DNA of 64,000 nt, from contig MHBL01000195.1 of NCBI GenBank assembly GCA_001803235.1, forward strand, positions 1 to 64,000, read 5' to 3'. Numbering within the stretch: the stretch's first letter is position 1; the number at the start of each line of letters is the position of its first letter. This stretch comes from Lentisphaerae bacterium RIFOXYA12_64_32 (GTDB taxonomy: Bacteria > Verrucomicrobiota > Lentisphaeria > Oligosphaerales > YB12-FULL-65-16). Of the stretch, positions 1-8,412 are shown one piece after another. The position numbers were made by a program, and so were the translations under genes. Under the pieces are notes generated by a model. It searched no databases and was not told where the DNA came from. It was given only the letters and a program-made list of their open reading frames with translations.

Positions 1-59
1 TTGGTGTGCGCGGAGGCGTGGCCTTCCGAGACGCGGTGCCAGATCTTGAAACAGCCCTG
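1..59 (-). mobile_element. MITE family A, right end (cut by window edge)
   Basis: This stretch ends in GATCTTGAAACAGCCCTG, the same 18-base terminus as the complete element at 7977-8142. The inner part, with GTGTGCGCGGAGGCGTGGCC, matches the copy at 57364-57517 read in reverse complement. Only one end lies in the window, so its target duplication cannot be checked; it would begin with GTCCCGTTG at 60-68. No coding content is supported here. Confidence 0.75.
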
Positions 60-158
60 GTCCCGTTGGTTCTTGCCTTGCTCTTCGAGACCGCAGGCGC
101 TATCTTCCCGGCCGTGCCCGAGAAGCCTTCTCTCGCCGCACGAACTCGAGGAGTCATC

Positions 159-680
159 GTGAAACACACCATCGGCCGGTTGCTGCTGTTCGTCGCTTCG
201 GCTCTCTTCCTCGCCGGTGCCTTTCTGCACGCTGAGGAACTGACGTGGGACAACGACTTCTCGCGCGGACTTCGCGGCTGGATGCTGGGCGGGAACGCGA
301 AGTTGAAACGGGAAGGCGCGGTGATGTACATCCGGCTCGAGGGTCCGGCCGACAACGGCATCGCGGACTGCAGATCGCCGGAGTTGACGCTGGACGGCGC
401 CGAGCACGAGTACGAATTGAGCTGCACCTACCGAACCGATGTGGAGCAGTCCCAACTCCACAGCGGTGCGTGGTCTATTTTCTCCAAGCTGGACGGCGAC
501 AAGAAGCTGGTGGGAGACTGGACCGGTCTGACGCTTGGGCAGTCCGCCGGCTGGACCACCGCCAAGACCACGGTGAAGATCCCCGCCGGAACAAAGACGT
601 TCCAGGCAGGCATCCGGGTCCAGGGGCGCCCGGGCAAGACCCTGGACGTCCGGACGGTGTTCCTGCGGAGTATTCGGTAG
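159..680 (+). CDS. secreted carbohydrate-binding-like protein
   Basis: A 173-residue protein starting at GTG 159, chosen because GAGGAG lies five bases upstream and because the protein then begins with a typical signal peptide (MKHTIGRLLLFVASALFLA, cleavage near HAEE). The longer upstream frame runs into the repeat element and is not credible. The mature part looks like a single beta-sandwich of the galactose-binding or carbohydrate-binding-module kind: alternating beta-strand patterns, a WDNDFSRGLRGW opening and a C-terminal FQAGIRVQGRPG strand. It has no catalytic motif that I recognise. It lies 95 bases upstream of a secreted beta-helix protein on the same strand and may be co-transcribed with it. 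Exact family not identified. Confidence 0.7.
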   Translation: MKHTIGRLLLFVASALFLAGAFLHAEELTWDNDFSRGLRGWMLGGNAKLKREGAVMYIRLEGPADNGIADCRSPELTLDGAEHEYELSCTYRTDVEQSQLHSGAWSIFSKLDGDKKLVGDWTGLTLGQSAGWTTAKTTVKIPAGTKTFQAGIRVQGRPGKTLDVRTVFLRSIR

Positions 681-775
681 CTGGACGGCAGAGCCGACCA
701 CTATCGACTGCAGTCGAACGCAATCGACGGCAATCGATCTCACAGCCAGTATCCCGACACCGGGAAAGGACCATC

Positions 776-3493
776 ATGAGAAAATCGACAGTTTGCGTCT
801 GCCTCCTTTTCACCTGCCTGCTCGTGTCTGCCGTCCGGGCGGACCACGCGCTCTACGTCGCACCGAACGGCAATGACGCCTGGACCGGCAGCCTGCCGGC
901 CGCCAACGCCCAGCAGACGGACGGTCCGTTCAAGTCAGTGGCCCGCGCGCGTGACGCGCTCCGCGCACTGAAAGCCAAAGGGCCGGTCGGAGCCGTGACC
1001 GTGTCCCTGCGGGGCGGCCGGTACGAGCTGGCGGAAACGCTCGAGTTCACGCCTGCCGACTCGGGTACCGCAGACGCACCCATTGTCTACCGTGCCTACG
1101 AGGGAGAAACGCCGATTCTCAGTGCGGGAATGAAACTCACGGATATCCGCCAGGCAGGGACACATTGGGAAGTCAGCCTGCCGGACGTGAAGCAGGGCGA
1201 CTGGGAGTTCTCGCAGCTCTTCGTGAACGGGGGCCGGCGGATGCGCTCCCGGCTTCCGGCGGAAGGTTACTACTACATCGCAGGCTCGGCCCCCCGGGCG
1301 CCGTACCTGGCCGAGAAGCAGTCCGACGCGTTTCGCTACGATCCCCGGGACCTGAGCCTGTCAGAGGACGAGAACCTGCTCGACATCGAGATCGAGATCT
1401 TCCACCACTGGTCCACGTCCAAGCTCCGGATCGCCGAGATCGACCGGGGCGCGCGATGGGTCTCCTTCACCGGTTCCACCTACCGTGATCTGACCGCCGG
1501 CAGCCGCTATCTGGTCGAGAACTCACAGACGGGGATGAAAGAGCCGGGACAATGGTGCCTGGTCAGTTCCACGGGCACGCTTAAGTACATCCCGCTCCCG
1601 GGCGAAGACATCGCCTCGGTCGAGATCGTCGCGCCCCGTCACGATTGCCTCATGCGTATCGCCGGCGACCTTGAGCAGAAGCAGTGGGTCGAGCACCTCG
1701 TCTTCAAAGGTATCACGTTTGCCCACGCCAACTGGTCCACCCCGCTCCAGGGCAATGTCATCGGCCAGGCCGAGTGCTCGCTGCCCTGCGGCATACAGGC
1801 CGAAGGCATGCGGGACTGCGCGTTCGAGAGCTGTCGGTTCACGCAGATCAGTGCTCATGCGTTCGAACTGGGCCTGGCCTGCAAGCGCAACCGGGTTGAG
1901 GGATGCGAGTTCACCGACAACGGCGGTGGCGGGATCAAGATCGGTCCGGCACGCGGGAAGGACGAGGACCTTATCACCAGTCACAATGCGATCCGGGACT
2001 GCCTGATTGCCCACAACGGACGCTTTCTTCCGGCGTCGGTCGGGATCCTGCTGCAGTTCGCGCACAGCAATACGATCGAGCACAATGATGTCTACGACCT
2101 GTACTACACGGGTATCTCCGCCGGCTGGACCTGGGGCCTGGGCGAAACGCCCACCCGCGACAACACGATCGCGTACAATCACATCTACGATTGCATGCAG
2201 GATGTCCTGACTGACGGGGCCGCGATCTACACGCTGGGCCGGTCCCCCGGGACCGTCATCCGCGGCAACCTCATCCACGACTGTACCGGCATCCCCTGGG
2301 CCGTCGGCATCTACCTCGACCAGGGCTCGAGCTTCACGCTCACCGAGAACAACCTGGTCTACAACATCACCACCCACGTGTACAACCTCAACAGCGACGG
2401 CGGCATGCAGAACATTGCGCGGAACAACATCTTCGGCCCGATCCTCGACCCTGAAGCACCCATGTTCCGCAAGCCGCTGTTCTCCCGCGGCAAACGCGAG
2501 ACCGAACTGGGCTTCGACGTGCAGCACAATATCATCTACTGGGACAAGGGTGCCCTGACCCACGAGGCCTGGGAACGGTCCGACTGCATCTTCGACTACA
2601 ACCTCTACTGGAACTTCGGCGGCAACCCGGTCAAGTTCCATGAACGGTCCTTCGAAGAATGGCAGGCGACGGGGCAGGACAGCCATTCCCTCATCGCCGA
2701 TCCTCTGTTCGTAAACCCCACGGCCGGCGACTACCATCTCAAGGAGGGCTCGCCCGCGGCGAAGATCGGTTTCGAACCCTTTGACTACAACCAGGCCGGC
2801 CGCATCACCAGAACCGTTCCCAAGACGGTCCCCCGCGCCTACCCCGCGGGGCTTCGCAATCCTCCCCAACGAAAGCTTGAGATAGAGCTCGATTTCGAGG
2901 ACTCGGCTGTCGGCAGCGCGCCGCCCGTTGATATCTTTGAAGAGGGCAAGGCAACCATCCGCGTGACGGACGCCGCGGCGGCAACCGGGACGCGGTCGCT
3001 GAGGTTCACTGACGCCGTGGGGATCAAGTTCTACAACCCGCACCTGGTGCTGTTCAGCGGCAGGAAGTACACCGCGGGGTCTTTCCGGTTCTCCGCGGAC
3101 ATGATGAACGACAAGGCGAAGCCGGCCGACGTCTACGTCGAGTTCCGGGACTGGTCCGGCAACGCGATTCTGATGGGCCCGCAGCTCACGATCAAGCCGG
3201 ACGGGAAGCTGTACCTCAACTGCACCGGCGACGGCGAGGCCTCAACCGGCGAGGCGTTTTGCGAGATTCCCAACGGCGAATGGTTCCATGTCGAGATCCA
3301 GTTCGCACTCGACCCCAACGCCGACAAACAAGTGTACGACATCACCATTACCCAGGCCGGAGAGGTGAAGGCCCAGAGGAAGGGCATGCCGGTCAAAACC
3401 CCCGAATTCAAAGTCCTGAGCTGGGGCGGGATCGTATGCGCCGGCAAGAGCGAAGCGGTCTTCTGCGTCGACAATCTGGTGTTCAAGGAATAG
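776..3493 (+). CDS. secreted right-handed parallel beta-helix protein
   Basis: A 905-residue exported protein. ATG 776 follows GGGAAAGGA and gives a clean signal peptide (MRKSTVCVCLLFTCLLVSAVRA). The start of the mature chain, LYVAPNGNDAWTGSL, is the standard opening of polysaccharide-lyase-like beta-helix proteins. Residues about 230-560 carry repeated rungs rich in N, H and I (for example NAIRDCLIAHNG and NTIAYNHIYDC), as in pectate-lyase-superfamily coils. A C-terminal beta-sandwich (about 690-905) with ELDFEDSAVGSAP is probably a laminin-G-like or carbohydrate-binding domain. Such proteins usually cleave or bind acidic or sulfated polysaccharides outside the cell. The substrate cannot be read from the sequence. 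The frame continues upstream of 776, but that part is non-coding. Confidence 0.85.
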   Translation: MRKSTVCVCLLFTCLLVSAVRADHALYVAPNGNDAWTGSLPAANAQQTDGPFKSVARARDALRALKAKGPVGAVTVSLRGGRYELAETLEFTPADSGTADAPIVYRAYEGETPILSAGMKLTDIRQAGTHWEVSLPDVKQGDWEFSQLFVNGGRRMRSRLPAEGYYYIAGSAPRAPYLAEKQSDAFRYDPRDLSLSEDENLLDIEIEIFHHWSTSKLRIAEIDRGARWVSFTGSTYRDLTAGSRYLVENSQTGMKEPGQWCLVSSTGTLKYIPLPGEDIASVEIVAPRHDCLMRIAGDLEQKQWVEHLVFKGITFAHANWSTPLQGNVIGQAECSLPCGIQAEGMRDCAFESCRFTQISAHAFELGLACKRNRVEGCEFTDNGGGGIKIGPARGKDEDLITSHNAIRDCLIAHNGRFLPASVGILLQFAHSNTIEHNDVYDLYYTGISAGWTWGLGETPTRDNTIAYNHIYDCMQDVLTDGAAIYTLGRSPGTVIRGNLIHDCTGIPWAVGIYLDQGSSFTLTENNLVYNITTHVYNLNSDGGMQNIARNNIFGPILDPEAPMFRKPLFSRGKRETELGFDVQHNIIYWDKGALTHEAWERSDCIFDYNLYWNFGGNPVKFHERSFEEWQATGQDSHSLIADPLFVNPTAGDYHLKEGSPAAKIGFEPFDYNQAGRITRTVPKTVPRAYPAGLRNPPQRKLEIELDFEDSAVGSAPPVDIFEEGKATIRVTDAAAATGTRSLRFTDAVGIKFYNPHLVLFSGRKYTAGSFRFSADMMNDKAKPADVYVEFRDWSGNAILMGPQLTIKPDGKLYLNCTGDGEASTGEAFCEIPNGEWFHVEIQFALDPNADKQVYDITITQAGEVKAQRKGMPVKTPEFKVLSWGGIVCAGKSEAVFCVDNLVFKE

Positions 3494-3620
3494 GTGGGCC
3501 TCGGCTACGGACTTGGCCGGCTGATCGGGAGCTGGTACCCGGCATCGATGCGGTCCGGGACGTCACCCGGTGTGTCCGGTTCTGCGAGAAAGCCCTGGCC
3601 TGAGGGGCTGGCGACGCGAC

Positions 3621-3789
3621 TCAGAACTCCAGACGCAGCCTGGCCTCACCGGAGAAGTGGTCGACGCGGACGCACTCCTGACGGGCGTCATAGACGCCGC
3701 CCTCCACCCTGACGGGCCTGCGGGCGTCGGAGCGCGGGGGGACTCCGGAGCGGCGGACAAGGGCCGGAGGCAGGCACTCCGACTCCGAC
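3621..3789 (-). pseudogene. C-terminal gene remnant
   Basis: On the minus strand, one frame ending in a TGA at 3621-3623 reads ...RRPVRVEGGVYDARQECVRV and then ...GEARLRLEF before the stop. This looks like the last beta-strands of a secreted glycosidase-type protein. It has no start and runs into the kinase stop codon region in a different frame, so it appears to be the tail of a deleted gene. The rest of the gap between the two convergent neighbours (3494-3620) shows nothing recognisable. Confidence 0.35.
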
Positions 3790-6700
3790 TCAGGTGCGCG
3801 GCGCTTGCCGCAACTCCACGTCTCTGATCGCGACCTTCCCCGACAGCGGCTTCTTCCGGAACAGACCGCCGTTGTCGACGACCAGGTTCAGGCGGATCAG
3901 GTCGGGTTTCTGGCCCTTCCGCAGGAAGAACGGTGTCTCGCACGCGATCCAGTCCGTGGTCCCGGTCAGGGTCTGACGGAGGGCGCGGGAGAAGCACTCG
4001 CCGCGGCCCGGGAACCGGCACCACATTTCGAGGTAGGCGCGGCCGGTCAGCCCCTCCGCCTTCACCTTGGCGCGGTACAGGACCTTGCAGTCCTCCACGT
4101 CGGGGTTGAAGACTTCGAAGAGCCGGAAGGTCCGCGCCTGGGTGCACGCTGCGGCCCAGGCGTCCCTATCCACCGTCAGGTCCGTGTCGATGACGGGTTC
4201 GGCCACGGTGAACACCCGCGGCAGTATCGTGACGATGCTGGAGGCATCGAAATCCGGTCCGAGCCGGGCGCGCCGGTCCGCCTCCAGTGCCGCGGCGTCT
4301 TCGGCCTGGATCTGGCGCTGGCGGCGGTTGGTCTTGATGATGAAGACGAACAGCACCACGACGTAGACGAGAATCAGCGCCGTCACCGCTGCCGCGTATT
4401 GGCCGGGGTGTGTCCGTCCCCAGGACCGGCCCAGGTATGTCATGGCCAGCACCGCGACGCAGAACACGGCCACACCCGCCATGCACCACCACGTCGCGCG
4501 CACCATCAACTGCCGCTCGCGCTGCGACTTGGTGTTCTCGATGCTCGCCTTGGCACCGTAGTAGGCGCCGATCGCGCCGCCCGCGACACCGCCCGCCGCA
4601 CCGAGCAGCGCGCCCGCCGCCGGGGCCGCCGCGGCGGCCGCGACCGACGAGACAGCGGCCGGCGCCTGGGCCCCGACGCCAGCCGCGCCCGCCACGGCGG
4701 AGACCGCCCCGGACGACAGAGACGTCTGGCGCGACATCCGGAACCATACAAGGCCGGCAATGGCCCCCAGGAACACCGGCGGCAGGTAACTCATCCCCAT
4801 CTGACCGTCGGGGAAGATGGCGCTGAGCAGAATCGGTACCGTCAGGAAGGGCAGGAAAGCCAGGATCCGCAGCCCGCCATGCCGGTGCAAGCCGATCACC
4901 GCGAACCAGCCGCCGCTGAGCACCCCCGCGCCCAGCGCCACCGGCCAGGACGGGCACAGGCGCGGCGGGAAGAACGGCAGTGCCAGGGCCAGCACCAGGC
5001 CGCCCCCCAGGCCCAGCAGAAGGAAGCGCTTGCGGCAGAGCGGCGGCGGCCGTGTCGGGTCGGCTGTGAACCGCCAGGGCTGTTCATCGTACTGCCTGCC
5101 GGCGAACAACTCGATCTGCACCCGAGCCTCGCGCGGGCTGACGCTGGCGAACTCGCGATACAGCTCGACGGCCGCCATCTTGCGCCCGGCGTACAACGCT
5201 CTGCAGATGGCATCGAACTGGTCCGGCGGCAGTTGTGCCGGCCCGGTCGTCGGCGACAGGCCAAAGGTCGCCGCGGCCTGCTCGCGGACGACGATCAACA
5301 CGAGCGCGAACCCGAAGCAGAACAGCATATACACGCCACTCAGCCACACCGGCCACCAGAAGCTGCCCTCCCAGACGAACGCCTCGACGGACTTGGCCGC
5401 CAGCCACAGCGCCCACCCGATGCCGACCCAACCCGCGGCAAAGAAGGCGACCGCGGCGGCAGGTGCGATCGGTCGCGGCGGCACCTGCATATGGGATGGG
5501 TCGAACAGGTCGCGCCACTCCAGGTCCCGCGAGAGCTTGCGGTAGTACGCAAAGAGGAAGCCCAGGGCCACGAACCCGTTGACAGCCCAATCCTTGAGCC
5601 CTCTCAGCGCGGTCGTCCGCGGTCCCGTAACCTTGGTCGTGTCCGGGTGGAGGTTGAGCCAGGTCAGGTACTGTGTCTGTTGCCACAGCCCGTAGGCCAG
5701 GCCTGCCAACCCGAGGATCACGGCCGACACCAGCGCAGTCATCAGCGTGCGGTGCCGGCGCGACCAGCTCACCGCCTTGCGCAGTGCGCTGGCGGGCCGC
5801 GCCAGAACCGGTTCGTTCTTCAAGAACCGGTCGAGTTCCTCGGCGAGCGCACGCGCCGACGCGTACCGCTGTTCCGGGCTCTTCTCGAGGCACTTCAGGC
5901 AGACGGTCTCGAGGTCCACCGGGATCACGCTGTTGAGGCTGCGTGGCGGAACCGGGTCTTGCGTGGCAGCCTGCATCAGGGTCGCCATGGGCGTGGTGCT
6001 CATGAACGGCGGGCGGCCGGTCAGCAGTTCATACAGGATCGCGCCGATCGCGTACACGTCACTGTGCGGGCCGACCAGGTCCTGGCGGCCCTTCGCCTGC
6101 TCGGGCGGCATGTAGCTGGGGCTGCCCATGATGGCGCCGGTGCGCGTCAGGCTGCTGTCGCCCTGGACCTGCCGGGCCAAGCCGAAATCGGTGATCCGCA
6201 CGTGATCGAGCGTGTCGATCATGATGTTCTGCGGCTTCAGGTCGCGATGCAGCGTGCCGCGCTGGTGCGCGAAGTGGATCGCTTCAGCAATGGTCTTCAC
6301 GTAACCCGCCGCGCGCTGCGCCGGCATGGGCTTGCCGCCGAGGATCTGGGCCAGGTTCTTGCCCTCGACGTAATCCATGGTGAAGTAGTGCCGGCCATCG
6401 TGCTCGCCGACCTCATGAATGGCGACGATGTTCGGGTGCTGCAGGTTCGCCGCCGCCTCGGCCTCAACGTGGAAACGCTTCACTTCGACGTCGCTGGCCA
6501 ACTGCCCGCTGAGGATCATCTTGAGCGCGACCGTGCGGTTGAGACTGGCCTGGCGCGCCTTGTAGATCATGCCCATTCCGCCGCGCGCGATTTCCTCGAG
6601 CAGTTCGTACTCGCCGAAGTAGCGGACCTTGGCGCCGACTTCCGGGTTGATCGTCTGCGTCTGGGCCGGTTCGACGGCGACCGTCGGCGACGGGACAGCC

Positions 6701-6801
6701 GTCGCCATGGCCTGCTTCACCAGGCACGCCGGGCAGAGTCCCTCAGGTGCGTCCGGGGTGAGCGCCGCACCGCACGTCGGGCATTTCGGGTGAGTTGTCA
6801 T
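3790..6801 (-). CDS. membrane Ser/Thr protein kinase with zinc ribbon
   Basis: A 1003-residue Hanks-type kinase. ATG at 6801 is preceded by AAAGGAG. Residues 7-26 form a zinc ribbon (C7, C10, C23, C26). The kinase domain spans about 65-330 and is complete: glycine loop 73-78, lysine K94 in VALK, catalytic HRDLKPQN 185-192, DFG 205-207 and PPE 232-234. After it come many hydrophobic segments (a first helix about 350, then several between about 500 and 920), including a long Ala/Gly-rich stretch around 780-830 that resembles a glycine zipper. The last 130 residues form a soluble beta-rich domain without a known match. Its neighbour encodes an ECF-type sigma factor transcribed just before it, a common kinase/sigma pairing in planctomycete-like bacteria; the kinase probably signals to that sigma factor, but this is inferred. 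Confidence 0.9.
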   Translation of the reverse strand: MTTHPKCPTCGAALTPDAPEGLCPACLVKQAMATAVPSPTVAVEPAQTQTINPEVGAKVRYFGEYELLEEIARGGMGMIYKARQASLNRTVALKMILSGQLASDVEVKRFHVEAEAAANLQHPNIVAIHEVGEHDGRHYFTMDYVEGKNLAQILGGKPMPAQRAAGYVKTIAEAIHFAHQRGTLHRDLKPQNIMIDTLDHVRITDFGLARQVQGDSSLTRTGAIMGSPSYMPPEQAKGRQDLVGPHSDVYAIGAILYELLTGRPPFMSTTPMATLMQAATQDPVPPRSLNSVIPVDLETVCLKCLEKSPEQRYASARALAEELDRFLKNEPVLARPASALRKAVSWSRRHRTLMTALVSAVILGLAGLAYGLWQQTQYLTWLNLHPDTTKVTGPRTTALRGLKDWAVNGFVALGFLFAYYRKLSRDLEWRDLFDPSHMQVPPRPIAPAAAVAFFAAGWVGIGWALWLAAKSVEAFVWEGSFWWPVWLSGVYMLFCFGFALVLIVVREQAAATFGLSPTTGPAQLPPDQFDAICRALYAGRKMAAVELYREFASVSPREARVQIELFAGRQYDEQPWRFTADPTRPPPLCRKRFLLLGLGGGLVLALALPFFPPRLCPSWPVALGAGVLSGGWFAVIGLHRHGGLRILAFLPFLTVPILLSAIFPDGQMGMSYLPPVFLGAIAGLVWFRMSRQTSLSSGAVSAVAGAAGVGAQAPAAVSSVAAAAAAPAAGALLGAAGGVAGGAIGAYYGAKASIENTKSQRERQLMVRATWWCMAGVAVFCVAVLAMTYLGRSWGRTHPGQYAAAVTALILVYVVVLFVFIIKTNRRQRQIQAEDAAALEADRRARLGPDFDASSIVTILPRVFTVAEPVIDTDLTVDRDAWAAACTQARTFRLFEVFNPDVEDCKVLYRAKVKAEGLTGRAYLEMWCRFPGRGECFSRALRQTLTGTTDWIACETPFFLRKGQKPDLIRLNLVVDNGGLFRKKPLSGKVAIRDVELRQAPRT

Positions 6802-6924
6802 CGTCGGACTCCTTTCACCCAAAGAGAAAAGCACCTGTCCGCAAAGGTTACAGCACGTTGGCTCTTTTTTCCTGCGAAGTTGCCCTCTCGACGATCGTAT
6901 GGTGGCTCCGCCCCCATGCCCCTG

Positions 6925-7072
6925 CCAAAGGAACTCGTCCCTTTGGAATCCCGCTGGACTTTGCCCGGCCGCGCCGCGATGAAGTCGCGGTGCGGCCGGG
7001 CAAAGTCCCATGGGGTGTCCAGAGGGGACTGGTCCCCTTTGGCGGGGCCTGGGGTGGAACCCCAGACCGATC
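6925..7072. repeat. family D intergenic hairpin repeat, copy 1
   Basis: The gap between the sigma factor stop and the kinase start is filled by palindromes. CCAAAGG/CCTTTGG lies at 6925-6946. A 23-base stem with one G-T wobble and a 5-base loop lies at 6957-7007 (GACTTTGCCCGGCCGC and its complement). Then comes a unit containing GTCCAGAGGGGACTGGTCCC and a GGGGC block. The same layout follows other minus-strand genes at 42408-42577 and 48810-48934. It may be a terminator or an RNA-stability element. Confidence 0.65.
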
Positions 7073-7092
7073 ATCGTGAGCGCATCTCGATA

Positions 7093-7851
7093 TCACCCGC
7101 TCAGGGCCGCAAACAGATGTCGTAACTCCTCGTCCACGTCCGACGTGCTGGCGACCGTGTTGGCGACCTCGGCGCGCAGCAGGTCACGGTAGCGCTGGCG
7201 CAGCCGGTGCACGGCCACCTTTACCGCGCCCTCGGTCATGCCGAGGGTCGCTGCGATCTCGGCGTAGCGGGCCGTGGTCTTCTCGCCCGTCAGCGTGTCC
7301 TTTAGCGCGTCGAACAGCGGCGCCTTGCCGCTGGCTGCGAACTCCGCACGCAGTCGTGTGAAGACCGTGTCGAGCAGGGTCAGAGCCCAGCGGCGGTCGA
7401 AAATGCGTTCCGCGGTCATGTTGTCTGTCGGCTCCAACGCGTACCGGTCTTCGGCGGTGTGAGCGTCAAGCTCTATGAACACCTGGTCCCCGCCACGCTT
7501 CTTCGCGCTGGCCTTGTCCCATTCGTTGGCCAGAAAATGACTGAGCGACGCCAGCAGGAAGGACCGGAACTTGCCCTTCGACCGGTCGACCGCGTCAAGG
7601 CAGTGCTTGGCGATGAACCGCGCGAAGAACGCCTGCGTCAGGTCCTGTGCGTCCGCGGCGCTGTGGCCCTGGCGACGCACAAAAGCGTAGAGCGGATACC
7701 AGTAGGTCCGGCAGAGCTGCTCGAGCGCCTCGTGCGCTCGAGTGGCGTCGGCGTCGTCGCGCCCGGCCGTGAGCACGACCGTCCAGTGCGTCGTGGCGAA
7801 CTGCCGCGGCATGGCCGAAACCGGGCCGCCATTGTCGTCTGGGCTGGGCAT
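7093..7851 (-). CDS. ECF-type RNA polymerase sigma factor
   Basis: A 252-residue sigma-70 family protein. ATG at 7851 was chosen because GGAAAGG precedes it and the longer reading adds an unlikely arginine-rich leader. Region 2 is visible as YPLYAFVRRQGHSAADAQDL (helix pairing with the polymerase clamp and the -10 element), and region 4 as a helix-turn-helix around EIAATLGMTEGAVKVAVHRL near the C-terminus. A long linker of about 90 residues separates them, typical of planctomycete-type ECF sigma factors found beside protein kinases. The downstream kinase gene is on the same strand 291 bases away. No anti-sigma factor is visible, which fits control by kinase signalling rather than by a membrane anti-sigma factor (inference). 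Confidence 0.9.
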   Translation of the reverse strand: MPSPDDNGGPVSAMPRQFATTHWTVVLTAGRDDADATRAHEALEQLCRTYWYPLYAFVRRQGHSAADAQDLTQAFFARFIAKHCLDAVDRSKGKFRSFLLASLSHFLANEWDKASAKKRGGDQVFIELDAHTAEDRYALEPTDNMTAERIFDRRWALTLLDTVFTRLRAEFAASGKAPLFDALKDTLTGEKTTARYAEIAATLGMTEGAVKVAVHRLRQRYRDLLRAEVANTVASTSDVDEELRHLFAALSG

Positions 7852-7976
7852 GCACCTTTCCCTTGTGACGAGCCGATGCCGGGAGACCGGCGAACCCCTG
7901 ACAAGAGCCAGGTATCGACACGTGCGTCTGCCGTAGCATAGCACGCCCGCGCTGGCCCGGCCAGGAGGGGCTGCAC

Positions 7977-8142
7977 CAGGGCTGTTTCAAGATCCTGCAC
8001 CGCCTCATCGGAGGCCACGTTTCTGCGCACACCAAAGTGGGTGCGGCCTGTCCTCAGGCCGCACCTCCCTCGGCGTGGGGACACGCCGAGGGTACTCACC
8101 GCCGCGCCACACTCGAAAATTCCAGATCTTGAAACAGCCCTG
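7977..8142. mobile_element. MITE family A, complete 166-bp copy
   Basis: The element has perfect 18-base terminal inverted repeats, CAGGGCTGTTTCAAGATC at 7977-7994 and its complement at 8125-8142. It is flanked by a perfect 9-base direct repeat, GGGCTGCAC, at 7968-7976 and 8143-8151, the signature of transposition. Inside are two perfect hairpins: GTGCGGCCTG with its complement at 8041-8064, and CCCTCGGCGTG with its complement at 8067-8092. It carries no open frame for a transposase, so it must be moved by a protein encoded elsewhere. Related copies: 1-59, 57364-57517 and, with a different core, 52743-52878. Confidence 0.9.
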
Positions 8143-8152
8143 GGGCTGCACA

Positions 8153-8298
8153 GTGGCTCGGCGCGTTTCGCGTCGAAGCGGGACGCTCGGGGCGGCCTGT
8201 CCGGCGACGTTGCCTGGGCGAAGTCGGATCCCCGGACGAGGATCTCGGGCCGAGACGGCCCCGAGCACCCTGCTGCGGTCTCGGAGGTCCCGCGCCAC
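8153..8298 (+). repeat. family B palindromic repeat, copy 1
   Basis: It runs from GTGGCTCGGCGCG to GTCCCGCGCCAC, so its ends are imperfect inverted repeats; the symmetry extends a few bases outside (GCACAGTGGC and GCCACTGTGC). The interior has GGATCCCCGGACGAGGATCT and GAGCACCCTGCTGCGGTC, both found again at 13450-13622 and (inverted, diverged) at 18795-18907. The MITE next to it seems to have inserted at its left edge. The stretch from here to the next gene at 8413 shows nothing else. Confidence 0.75.
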
Positions 8299-8412
8299 TG
8301 TGCGCGCTGTGCAGCGCAAACTGCGCAGCGTTTACTGGCGGTGTCACGAAACAACATCTACTTTGTCAGGGAACGTACGTGGCGGGAATTGGGGACAGAA
8401 GGAGCAAACCTA

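Noticed and set aside
6-158. Extension of the first gene upstream to 6
   Set aside because: This part lies in the MITE end, and GTG 159 has a ribosome site and a signal peptide.
3805-7125. A 1106-codon open frame on the plus strand opposite the kinase gene
   Set aside because: The minus strand carries a complete kinase domain and zinc ribbon; the plus frame reads as a composition shadow with long R/Q/H stretches.
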